Of a stretch of 45,721 nt of DNA, positions 20,101 to 25,900 are shown one piece after another. The stretch lies in contig NZ_FXTI01000018.1 of assembly GCF_900182565.1 (NCBI RefSeq), positions 1-45,721 on the forward strand, given 5' to 3'. Both the position numbers and the translations under genes were made by a program. A model generated the notes under the pieces. It was not told where the DNA came from, made no database searches, and was given only the letters and a program-made list of their open reading frames with translations. Numbering within the stretch: position 1 is the first letter of the stretch; every line of letters begins with the position of its first letter. The DNA is from Melghirimyces algeriensis (GTDB lineage: Bacteria; Bacillota; Bacilli; Thermoactinomycetales; DSM-45169).

Positions 20101-22968
20101 AAAGTGCAGGAATACCCCCGGCGGGCGGGTATTTCCTCTTTTGGTGCCGGTGGGGCGAATGCCCACCTTATCATTGAGGAATATATTTCCCGCAATCGCC
20201 AGCGCACCAGTCTGTCCATCACACCCGATCAGCCGGCGATCATTGTCTTGTCGGCGAAGGAGAAAAAACAGTTAAGGCAACAGGCCAGCCGGTTACTTAC
20301 TGCGGTTGAGCAGCAGGGATTCACTGATGGCCATCTGGCAGATATTGCCTTTACGCTACAGACAGGGCGTGAAGCAATGGTGGAGCGGTTGGCCTTTACC
20401 GTGACGTCCATTGAGACGTTGCGCCAGCGACTGGATGCCTATGTGCAGCAGACGGAGGATCAACACTGGATAGCCGGACGTTGTCCAATCCGCGATGAGG
20501 CTCCTGTTATCACGGATGAAGCGGTCAACCAATGGATTGAAACGGGTGCCTATCGGTCTTTGATGGAGGCATGGGTCAATGGGGCTCGCATTGATTGGCA
20601 CCTTCTCTATCGCCATGGAAAACCGTCACGCATCAGTTTGCCTGTTGCTCCATTTGCCAAGGAACGCTACTGGTTAACAGAAGTAAAGCGAGATATGCCC
20701 CAGGATACTGCGATTCATCCCTTGGTGCATCAAAATGTATCCGATATTGAAGGGCTTAAGTTTATTACAAAGCTGAATGAGCAGGCGTTTTATTTCCAGG
20801 ATCATGCTGTGGACGGTGTCGGTGTGCTACCTGGAGCGGTCTATCTGGAAATGGCCAGCGCTGCGGCAAAAGCGGCGATGGGGGAGCAGGGAATGATGGA
20901 TGTACATCTTAAACATGTGATGTGGTCTAAACCCTTAAGGCGAGATGATGCACAATCTCCCTTAACCATTGGGCTTTCCCCAGAAAATGATCAAGTAATG
21001 ACCTATACCATCTACCAACGGGCAAATAGGGAAGAGAGGATCTATTGCCAAGGGGAAATGGTGCTGGGGGATTTTGCCCAAGCGGCTCACCGTTTGGATT
21101 TATCCCAGCTGCAGGCGCAATGCCAACAGCGGGTATGGACATCTGAAGAATGCTATCAGGCATTTCAATCGATGGGGATCGTTTATGGCCCCTGTTTTCA
21201 GGGTGTGGAAAAGATTTATGTGGGGCAGGGGCAAGTCCTGGCCAAAATCCACTTACCTGAGTGTATGGCGGATACACAGGATGCCTACATTTTGCATCCC
21301 TGCTTGCTGGATGTGGCCATTCAATCTGCCATGGGACTGACCTTATCGGAAGCGGGGCAGGGTTTGGCACTGCCATTTGCGATGGATGAATTGATCGTTA
21401 CGGGTGATTGCCTAAGAACGCAATGGGCTTTTGTGCGCCAAAGGGATGACAGTCGAGGCAATGCCCATATCATCAAGTTGGATATCGATCTGTGCGATGA
21501 GCGGGGCGATTGTGTCTTGCAAATCACAGGCCTAGCTTTAAAGACAGGACCAATACAAGATACAGTCCTCTATTATCCACATTGGGAGGAAAAAGTGGTT
21601 ACACCTCTGATCCCTTCCTCCAAAAAAGAAAACGGCCATGTGATTCTCTATGGGGCTGATCGCGAAAAAGCAGAGGAAATAAGCCACGGGTTACCGGATG
21701 AAGTGTGTCACATCATTTCTGGTGATAGCAATCCTTCTGATCCGGCTGGCCGATTTGCCCGTGACGCGCTACAGGTGTTTCGCATTATTCAGGAGATCCT
21801 GAAGGCGAAACCCACCCACTGGGTGCCCATTCAAATCCTGCTGTTTAACCCATCGGACGATCCCTTTGGCAGGGCACTAAACGGGATGTTGCAAACTGCC
21901 CATTTGGAAAATCCGCATATTATGGGGCAGTGCGTGGAGCTGGATGGGGACATGGATCGTGACCATGTGCAAACCATTCTTGATGTCAATCGGCAGGCGA
22001 TGGCGAACCGACAGGTGGCCTATCGAGGGGGCAAGCGGCATGTATTGGGCTGGAAGGAGATGCCCCCTGCCGTAAAGGGAGGATCTCTGCCATGGAAGGA
22101 AGGCGGTGTTTACCTGATCACCGGAGGGAATGGGTTGCTCGCCAAAGTGATCACTCAGGAAATCGTCCAGCATATTCAGAGCGGGGTTGTGATCCTCGTT
22201 GGGCGTTCCCAGCCAACAGAGACCATGCAACAATGGTTGAAAGAATGGAAACAGCGCGGGGTAGAGGTTATCTATCGATCTGTCGATGTAACGGATCGGC
22301 AAGCCGTTCAGCGTTGTATGTCGGAAATAATGGCGACATATGGGGATCTAAATGGAATTATTCATGGTGCAGGCGTAACCGATGATCGCTTCATCATACA
22401 AAAAACAGAAACACCGTTTGCCCAGGTGCTGGCGCCAAAGGTAGCGGGTGTAGTCCATCTGGATGAGGCCAGTCAGGATTGCCGCCTTGATTTCTTTGTA
22501 ATCTTCTCTTCCATTGCCGGTGTGATGGGAAACATTGGACAGGCTGATTATGCTACCGCCAATGCCTTTGTTGATCAATATGCCCACTATCGCAACGCTT
22601 TGGTCAAAAGCCATAAACGGCAGGGGCGCACCTTCTCCATTAATTGGCCCCTGTGGGAAGGTGGTGGGATGCAGGTCACATCCGAACAGCAAAGGCAGTG
22701 GATGCAAGATACAGGGATGGTCGCATTAAGGACAGAGGCGGGCATTCGCGCCTTTTATCAGGCATGGGCCTCCCAGTTGCAACAGGTGATGGTCCTTGCA
22801 GGGGATCGAGACACGTTGCGTCGGTTTGTGGGTGAACAGCAAGAAAAGGCGAACGATGTGGCGTTTTATCTGGCTCTGATGGAGCAGATTACCAGTGATG
22901 AACTGACAGAAGAGCAATTTGTGCGACTGCTCCAATCCCACCACCATCAGGTTAAAACTCTTGGGTAA
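8188..22968 (+). CDS. trans-AT PKS, gene C: ACP0-ACP-KS-DH-KR-ACP-KS-DH-KR-cMT-ACP-KS-DH-KR
   Basis: 4926 residues. N-terminal docking helix (about 1-30), serine-less ACP (40-115), ACP (125-200, Ser160), then three elongation units. Unit 1: KS (Cys416/His551/His591), DH (His884/Asp1047), KR (Ser1441/Tyr1454), ACP (Ser1608). Unit 2: KS (Cys1864/His1999/His2039), DH (His2332/Asp2495), KR (Ser2927/Tyr2940), C-methyltransferase (about 3065-3420), ACP (Ser3487). Unit 3: KS (Cys3736/His3871/His3911), DH (His4206/Asp4375), KR (Tyr4788), with no ACP. The first two ACPs complete the gene B module; the last unit is finished by gene D. Expected products are an olefin, an alpha-methyl olefin and another olefin. 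ACP(3' part)-KS-DH of units 1 and 2 are almost identical at DNA level. The C-terminal tail (V-A-F-Y-L-A-L-M-E-Q...) resembles the tail of gene B. Confidence 0.95.
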   Translation: MDGQWKHIYRKLKEKEITPEEAAEQFQRWGQHKKKEDHAAEEALLLALKEIAAELLTIDAKEIHHDVTLGEYGFDPFKLTQLADRLNRQFGLELTAKDLAERSTLDDLVALLQTANLSQGNQHLQEKTMGYLKGHLSSVFKVHAEEIAHDVDLEKYGINSIRVLKLTQQLEGVFGPLPKTLFFEYKTVDELTGYFLQHHREALTKVLGDSQPAVVPQPVVTEKRHKNPRRRRKGFRMAPAFSSSPPAPDIAIVGLAGRYPAARNMQEFWHNLKAGKDCITPVPEERLALWQTPPKGEMWGGFLQDMDRFDPLFFHISPREAERMDPQERLFLECVYETLQDAGYTRQALGSVQGQGMAGNVGVFVGVMYEEYPLYGAQEQLKGRSVAVNGNAASIANRVSYFCNFHGPSMAVDTMCSSSLTAIHLACQHLQRGSCEAAIAGGVNLSIHPNKYVALQQGEFLSSKGRCESFGEGGDGYVPGEGVGAVLLKPFAQAVADGDHIYGVIKGTAVNHGGKTHGYTVPNPNAQTDVIQRAWQQAGVDPRTIHYLEAHGTGTALGDPIEIAGLTKAFESYTQDRQFCAIGSVKSNIGHAESAAGIAGLSKILLQMKKGQLVPSLHSKVLNPHIDFASTPFVVQQTLAEWKRPQKGPRRAGISSFGAGGANAHVVIEEYIPEVAKETTPLHPGPYLIVLSAQSEGQLLEQAKRLLSAVAEAGWTDRDLADIAYTLQVGREAMDERLAVVVTSMADLKGKLTDILAQKPDIADYYRGEVKAHQAAMAVFMADEDMAATLEAWQQKGKYDKLLKLWVKGMAVDWERLYSGTKPRRISLPTYPFKQERYWVPVAEREGQGRTEAIHPLLHRNTSDLYEQRFTTHFTGEESFLSDHVVGGQRMLPGSAYLEMVRAAISQAVGGWMAIRLQQVSWMRPLTVGEEPVEVHMGLAVDKDETLHFDVYRETDEGEEVVYSEGRAELITETAPPLMDISRIQQACGQRELDREAVYKAFAEMGIQYGESHRGIERIYVGQGEVLARLTLLSSWVDGGLHPGMLDAAIQAAVGLQADFDQRQPALPFAVEEVTIYGETQESMWAWVRHEDNGQIAIDLCDDGGRVCLKVKGLAVRVMESAGMGEAIDHLLLHPQWQEQPVKVTDVTFEDHKVILCDMADPSPDHLQRFLEGGECLTLRTVEGDHGERFQQYALQLFETLQQMMKADRKKKILVQVVVPLQEEEGLYEGLWAILQTAHLENPHIIGQLIAVDAVRSAKAVAERLKENAVSSRPDHICYQNGRRYIARWQALKPSSPVALPWKEEGVYLITGGLGGLGLLFAKEIARHAPQSTLILAGRSPMDEKKETDLQALTAMGVQVVYHQVDVTDRSAVKHLVDDILQAHGQLHGVIHSAGMIRDNFIIKKPASQFLEVMGPKTLGLVNLDVACQACPLDFFIIFSSLAGGIGNVGQADYAGASAFMDAYARYRQQLVAAKKRHGRTISFNWPLWQDGGMHLDAETEAIMRKSTGLVAMETSRGMTAFYEGLASPYAQVMVIAGERGRFQKIQSRLHIQPAPEVNSPPVVKAPEQEELRGKATDYIKGLLSAGLKLSADQIEAGADFMTYGMDSVLVLKLTQQLEGVFGPLPKTLFFEYKTVDELTGYFLQHHREALTKVLGGSQPAVVPQPVVTEKRHKNPRRRRKGFRMAPAFSSSPPAPDIAIVGLAGRYPAARNMQEFWHNLKAGKDCITPVPEERLTLWQTPPKGEMWGGFLQDMDRFDPLFFHISPREAERMDPQERLFLECVYETLQDAGYTRQALGSVQGQGMAGNVGVFVGVMYEEYPLYGAQEQLKGRSVAVNGNAASIANRVSYFCNFHGPSMAVDTMCSSSLTAIHLACQHLQRGSCEAAIAGGVNLSIHPNKYVALQQGEFLSSKGRCESFGEGGDGYVPGEGVGAVLLKPFAQAVADGDHIYGVIKGTAVNHGGKTHGYTVPNPNAQTDVIQRAWQQAGVDPRTIHYLEAHGTGTALGDPIEIAGLTKAFESYTQDRQFCAIGSVKSNIGHAESAAGIAGLSKILLQMKKGQLVPSLHSKVLNPHIDFASTPFVVQQTLAEWKRPQKGPRRAGISSFGAGGANAHVVIEEYIPEVAKETTPLHPGPYLIVLSAQSEGQLLEQAKRLLSAVAEAGWTDRDLADIAYTLQVGREAMDERLAVVVTSMADLKGKLTDILAQKPDIADYYRGEVKAHQAAMAVFMADEDMAATLEAWQQKGKYDKLLKLWVKGMAVDWERLYSGTKPRRISLPTYPFKQERYWVPVAEREGQGRTEAIHPLLHRNTSDLYEQRFTTHFTGEESFLSDHVVGGQRMLPGSAYLEMVRAAISQAVGGWMAIRLQQVSWMRPLTVGEEPVEVHMGLAVDKDETLHFDVYRETDEGEEVVYSEGRAELITETAPPLMDISRIQQACGQRELDREAVYKAFAEMGIQYGESHRGIERIYVGQGEVLARLTLLSSWVDGGLHPGMLDAAIQAAVGLQADFDQRQPALPFAVEEVTIYGETQETMWAWVRREDDGQIAIDLCDDGGRVCLKVKGLVTRLITQKAETDAPMGRLMLARVWERVQCTGDREEAPSQSPVVITGEKTDGKTAIVTQQYPKARVLQVSEGDTIKDIIANLTTFEEIDELIWYMPEQPVSSVTDEGLIAAQEHTVIALFKVVKALLALDYGHKALRWTIMTVQAQQVHSHEAIQPAQSALYGLVGSLAKEYPHWQIRLLDLERGEDIQPLTHIHPMPGEVLAYREGAWYQQRFVQVQQTAAPQEAPYKKGGVYVVIGGAGGLGEVWSEHVIRHYQARVVWIGRREKDEAIRAKISRLATCGPAPDYLVADAASRQSLEEAYQQIKEKYGEIQGVIHSAIVLRDQPIAQMDEEGFRAALTAKVNVSVRMAQVFAAESLDFVLFFSSIQSFATAAGQSNYAAGCTFKDAFALAMEREWSCPVKIMNWGYWGSVGVVAEESYQQKMAQAGIGSIEGPEGMGALDVLLSQPIPQLAYIHTLRPLHPQEIESSETITIYPEEICSWLGTLDQTLPAKVETGEQTIVEISQRMAQVQPLLVKLLWSQLQKAGWFQEKRGTLSELTPGLQTIYHRWMKETVDIFEEHKYLSWGDQTYTVLLEPVDVTAIWEEWDQFKQTWSNDQDMRSHFTLLEATLQRLPDILTGQVAATDILFPDSSMEQVEGIYKQNAVADYYNQHLATMLVNYLQYRQQHQPEKPVRILEIGAGTGGSTAEVLKQIHPYQDSIQEYAYTDISRAFLLYAEKHFSDWQSRMTYQLFDVTQPILGQGFESGGYDVVIASNVLHATPILRETLRHTKALLKKNGLLLLNETTTHTLLNHLTFGLLEGWWLYEDSAWRIPGSPLVTAEQWQQILASEGFYTTVASDFEGPQHIILAESDGVVRQKKPTDEQSLQAGQRVPKAPSSSTKQIKQGEPLHTACVDYLKHLAGDILRLSAEQIDGAEPLERYGFDSILVAQLTRALRQDFEDISSTLLFECQTLDDLAIFLMKNHLQQVQDLVTINPETDDHPVPLVPSPHPTKAITRRQPRRFRSMERQGSQSASTLMDVAIIGVAGRYPKANGIHEYWQLLKSGQHAITTIPKERWDWQRYYDAEPGKTGYMYTKWGGFIDGIDQFDPYFFHLSPAEAKRMDPQERVFLETCYESIADAGYTPLNLSKDRKVGVFVGAMNGHYPPGASYWSIANRVSYILNFQGPSLAVDTACSSSLTAIHLALESLYSGMSSCAIAGGVNLIVHPDHFLKLSAMTMLSPGDTCRPFGQQADGIVDSEGVGAVVLKPLAQAEADGDHIYGVIKGSMLNAGGKTNGYTIPNPQSQAQLILQALERTQLDARTISYIEAHGTGTALGDPIEINGLTTAFEKHTHDRQFCAIGSVKSNIGHSESAAGVAGLTKILLQLKHRQLVPSLHAEELNTRIDFSRTPFVVQQKLADWKRPVIHKNGKVQEYPRRAGISSFGAGGANAHLIIEEYISRNRQRTSLSITPDQPAIIVLSAKEKKQLRQQASRLLTAVEQQGFTDGHLADIAFTLQTGREAMVERLAFTVTSIETLRQRLDAYVQQTEDQHWIAGRCPIRDEAPVITDEAVNQWIETGAYRSLMEAWVNGARIDWHLLYRHGKPSRISLPVAPFAKERYWLTEVKRDMPQDTAIHPLVHQNVSDIEGLKFITKLNEQAFYFQDHAVDGVGVLPGAVYLEMASAAAKAAMGEQGMMDVHLKHVMWSKPLRRDDAQSPLTIGLSPENDQVMTYTIYQRANREERIYCQGEMVLGDFAQAAHRLDLSQLQAQCQQRVWTSEECYQAFQSMGIVYGPCFQGVEKIYVGQGQVLAKIHLPECMADTQDAYILHPCLLDVAIQSAMGLTLSEAGQGLALPFAMDELIVTGDCLRTQWAFVRQRDDSRGNAHIIKLDIDLCDERGDCVLQITGLALKTGPIQDTVLYYPHWEEKVVTPLIPSSKKENGHVILYGADREKAEEISHGLPDEVCHIISGDSNPSDPAGRFARDALQVFRIIQEILKAKPTHWVPIQILLFNPSDDPFGRALNGMLQTAHLENPHIMGQCVELDGDMDRDHVQTILDVNRQAMANRQVAYRGGKRHVLGWKEMPPAVKGGSLPWKEGGVYLITGGNGLLAKVITQEIVQHIQSGVVILVGRSQPTETMQQWLKEWKQRGVEVIYRSVDVTDRQAVQRCMSEIMATYGDLNGIIHGAGVTDDRFIIQKTETPFAQVLAPKVAGVVHLDEASQDCRLDFFVIFSSIAGVMGNIGQADYATANAFVDQYAHYRNALVKSHKRQGRTFSINWPLWEGGGMQVTSEQQRQWMQDTGMVALRTEAGIRAFYQAWASQLQQVMVLAGDRDTLRRFVGEQQEKANDVAFYLALMEQITSDELTEEQFVRLLQSHHHQVKTLG
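8305..8530 (+). other. Serine-less ACP (ACP0) at N-terminus of gene C
   Basis: The fold residues of an ACP are kept (Y-G-F-D, then L-T-Q-L-A-D-R-L), but the attachment site reads Y-G-F-D-P-F: the Ser codon position holds CCC (Pro) at 8413-8415. It cannot carry phosphopantetheine. It precedes a normal ACP and follows a docking helix, so a structural or docking role is likely. A Ser-less ACP in the same position starts gene D. Confidence 0.88.
8560..8785 (+). other. ACP completing the gene B module
   Basis: Motif Y-G-I-N-S-I-R-V with Ser at 8665-8667. The Asp that normally precedes the Ser is Asn. Six residues after the Ser is Leu, not Trp, so there is no beta-branching signature. The nearly identical repeat described separately begins 6 bases after this serine codon. 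Confidence 0.85.
8673..11525 (+). repeat. Direct repeat copy 1 (ACP 3' part-KS-DH), about 99.5% identical to 13017-15869
   Basis: Offset is exactly 4344 bases (1448 codons, in frame). By eye I count about 15 differences in 2853 bases: three before 8815, three more before about 9050, none seen between about 9050 and 11179, one near 11180, and the rest bunched in the last 105 bases. The left edge is abrupt, just after the ACP serine; the right edge fades out at the end of the DH. This pattern fits gene conversion or recent duplication. Confidence 0.93.
8932..13130 (+). other. Module: KS-DH-KR-ACP
   Basis: KS 8932-10200 (Cys 9433, His 9838, His 9958; sequence T-M-C-S-S-S). DH 10750-11530 with an intact H-V-V-G-G-Q-R-M-L-P (His 10837) and L-D-A-A-I-Q (Asp 11326). 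KR with its structural half from about 11575 and catalytic half from about 12103 (T-G-G-L-G-G-L-G; Ser 12508, Tyr 12547). ACP 12895-13130 (Y-G-M-D-S-V, Ser 13009). All catalytic residues are present, so the module should add a unit and leave an alpha,beta double bond. Confidence 0.92.
13017..15869 (+). repeat. Direct repeat copy 2 (ACP 3' part-KS-DH)
   Basis: Second copy of the repeat at 8673-11525. The two KS domains differ at one residue (Ala/Thr in the E-R-L-x-L-W stretch). What follows differs: copy 1 leads into a KR without methyltransferase, copy 2 into a different KR type plus a C-methyltransferase. The copies therefore sit in two real, distinct modules. Confidence 0.93.
13276..18765 (+). 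other. Module: KS-DH-KR-cMT-ACP
   Basis: KS 13276-14545 (Cys 13777, His 14182, His 14302). DH 15094-15875 (His 15181, Asp 15670). KR 15900-17250: cofactor loop I-G-G-A-G-G-L-G near 16582, Ser 16966, Tyr 17005, L-R-D motif. C-methyltransferase 17380-18440 with SAM motif I-L-E-I-G-A-G-T-G-G (about 17896-17925). ACP 18538-18765 (Y-G-F-D-S-I-L-V, Ser 18646). Expected product: an alpha-methyl alpha,beta-olefin. Confidence 0.9.
18925..22850 (+). other. Split module: KS-DH-KR (ACP on gene D)
   Basis: KS 18925-20185 (Cys 19393, His 19798, His 19918). DH 20710-21545 with H-A-V-D-G-V-G-V-L-P (His 20803) and L-L-D-V-A-I-Q (Asp 21310). KR 21560-22850 with the Ser/Tyr pair (Ser 22510, Tyr 22549), but the cofactor loop reads T-G-G-N-G-L-L-A near 22120, so the third glycine of G-x-G-x-x-G is Ala. 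No ACP follows; the protein ends in a charged helix. Confidence 0.9.
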
Positions 22969-22977
22969 GGGGTGAGG
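22967..22977 (+). promoter_or_regulatory. Ribosome binding site of gene D
   Basis: AAGGGGTGAGG ends 5 bases before the ATG at 22983. A second ATG at 22978 is out of frame. Confidence 0.7.
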
Positions 22978-22982
22978 ATGGT

Positions 22983-25900
22983 ATGGAACACCCGGTGAAG
23001 TCCTTATACCGGAAAATTAAAAACAGAGCAATCAGCCAGGAGGAAGCCATGAAGCAAATGGCGCAACTCTTTTCTTCAGCTCCCATGGTTGAGCCGTTAC
23101 AACAGTTGCGGGAAATCTTGGCGGATATGCTTCACATAGAGACAGCGGATATTAGCGCAGATGCAGAATGGTTCGAGTTGGGGCTGGATCAGGTGTTGCT
23201 CACGCAATTGGCCGATCACCTCCATCAACACTATCATTTGGAGTTGACGCCTGCACAAATCATAGAACAAGGCACCCTAAAAGGGTTGGCTTCCTATATA
23301 TCCCAGCATGGGAATGATGTACAAAAGGCGCCTGTTTTATACCCCAAAACGGATCAGCTGGGGATCATGACAGTCGATTATCTTAAAAAGTGCTTATCCT
23401 CTGTATTGCAAATGCCGGTTGAACGGTTGGATGCGGATGCACCTTTGGAGCACTATGGCATTGATTCTGTTATGATTATGAAACTGACCCGGCAACTGGA
23501 GGTGCATTTGGGGCGTTTATCCAAAACGCTGTTTTTTGAATACCAAACGATTCAAGCGTTGGCTGACTATCTGGTACAAGCCCATTCACACAAGCTGATT
23601 AAACTGTTTGGCATCGAGGAGACGGCGGCTGCACGGTCATATGACAGGCAGCCGTCGCTATCTTTGAAAGAAAAGGAAAAGTCGATACCCCAGCAGATTG
23701 AGACGTCCTCTTTGGCGCAAGAGGATGGGATTGCTGTTATTGGCCTGACCGGACGGTATCCTGGCGCCCAGGATATCAAGCAATTTTGGGAAAACCTGCA
23801 AGCAGGAAAAGATAGTATCACTGAAATCAGCCCAGATCGATGGGATTATCGCTTATATTTTGATGAGGACGAGCGTGAACCCGGCAAAACCAACAGCAAA
23901 TGGGGCGGATTTATTGAGGGTGTCGATCAGTTTGATCCGCTCTTTTTTAATATTTCTCCCCGTGAGGCAGAAGTGCTGGACCCACAGGAACGCCTGTTTT
24001 TAGAGTGTGTTTATGAGACGTTGGAGGATGCCGGCTACTCCCCTGAAGCCTTGCGCTCCAACGGTGCGGTAGGGGTATTTGTGGGAGCGATGTATGAGGA
24101 GTATCCATTGTATGGCGCCCAGGAACAAGCCAAGGGGCATGGGCTTGTCCTCGGTAGTAACCTGTCGGCGATTGCCAACCGGGTTTCCTATTTTTTTAAC
24201 TTGACGGGACCGAGCATGGTGGTGAATACCATGTGTTCATCCTCATTAACCTCCCTCCATCTCGCATGTCAAAGCATCGTGCGGGGGGAATGTGAACTGG
24301 CGATTGCCGGAGGGGTTAATTTATCGATTCATCCCAATAAGTATTTATTGCTTGGACAAGGGAACTTTGCATCCAGTAATGGCCGGTGCCAAAGTTTTGG
24401 GCAGGGGGGAGATGGTTATGTTCCCGGTGAAGGTGTAGGATCGGTGTTATTAAAGCCACTGGCCCAGGCGATTCGCGACCGCGATCATATATATGGTGTG
24501 GTTAAGGGCACAGCGGTTAATCATGGCGGTAAGACCAATGGTTATACCGTTCCCAATCCACATGCCCAGGCAAAGGTGATCGGACAGGCCTTAGCGCAAG
24601 CAAATGTCCATCCACGAACCCTCACCTATCTTGAAGCACATGGCACGGGAACAGCCCTGGGAGACCCGATAGAAATCACAGGGTTGAAAAAAGCCTTTGA
24701 TGCTTATACCTCTGATCGTCAGTTTTGCGCCATTGGCTCGGTAAAATCCAATATTGGTCACTGCGAAGGGGCGGCGGGGATTGCAGGATTAACCAAAGTA
24801 TTATTACAAATGAAGCATAAAAAACGGGTCCCCTCCCTTCATGCCCAGGTCTTAAATCCACATATTGACTTTGACCAGACGCCTTTTAAGGTACAACAAA
24901 GCTTAGAAGAGTGGGAACGGCCCGTCGTAGATCTGAATGGGGAGGAAAAAGAATACCCCAGGCGAGCGGGCATTTCAGCCTTTGGGGCAGGTGGTTCCAA
25001 TGCCCATGTGGTGGTGGAGGAATATATGCAAGAGAAAGCGGTGGATCATCAGGAGGTCCATCCCCTGCACCCGGCTCTCATTGTCCTCTCTGCCAAAGAT
25101 ACCACGGCACTTCAACAGCGAGCCGAACGCTTATTGGCGGCAATTGAATCCTTTCATGACCGCGATTTAAGGGATGTAGCCTTTACACTACAGGTAGGCA
25201 GGGAGGCTATGGAAGAGCGATTGGCTTTCACGGCTGTCACCATGGGCGAACTGAAGGAGAAATTGAACGCTTTTTTGGCAGACCGTGAGAGCAACGGGAT
25301 GTTTCGCGGTGCCGCCCAATCCGGCAAAGCGGTGTTATCCACGATGTCAGCGGATGATGATATGAAGGCCATCATGGAGACCTGGTTGCAAAAGGGGAAA
25401 TATGATCCGTTGTTGCAACTGTGGGTAAAAGGCCTCCAAGTGGATTGGAATCTGCTTTATCCCAATGGTACACCCTGTCGTGTTAGCCTGCCTACATATC
25501 CATTTGCCCGGCAAACATGCTGGTTTTCAGGTACTGAAGAGGGAGGGGATCAACCCACGGCCACTCCATCGCCAAAGGAAGCATCGAACCCTTCCCCCTC
25601 TTCTGTAGCCGGATGCATGTATTTGCCAGTTTGGGAAGAGGCACCAGCGATTACCCCTGAACAGCTTCAGCACCAACAGGTTCTCATCGTCTATGAGAAG
25701 TCGGCAGCTGCATTAAAAGAGGCGATTATGGATTATTATCAAACAGTTCCTTCTATGCCACGGGTCATACAAATCTGTCTGGGGGATACAACCCGGCAAC
25801 GTGCTAACGACCATTGGGAGTGTGACATCCATGATGACACCGCCTTCAATCGTTGTTTAGCTGATTGTAGGGCGATTGACGGCCTCTATTATCTGGCGGA

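Noticed and set aside
22978..22980. ATG at 22978 as the start of gene D
   Set aside because: It is out of frame with the PKS; 22983 is in frame and well spaced from the ribosome site.
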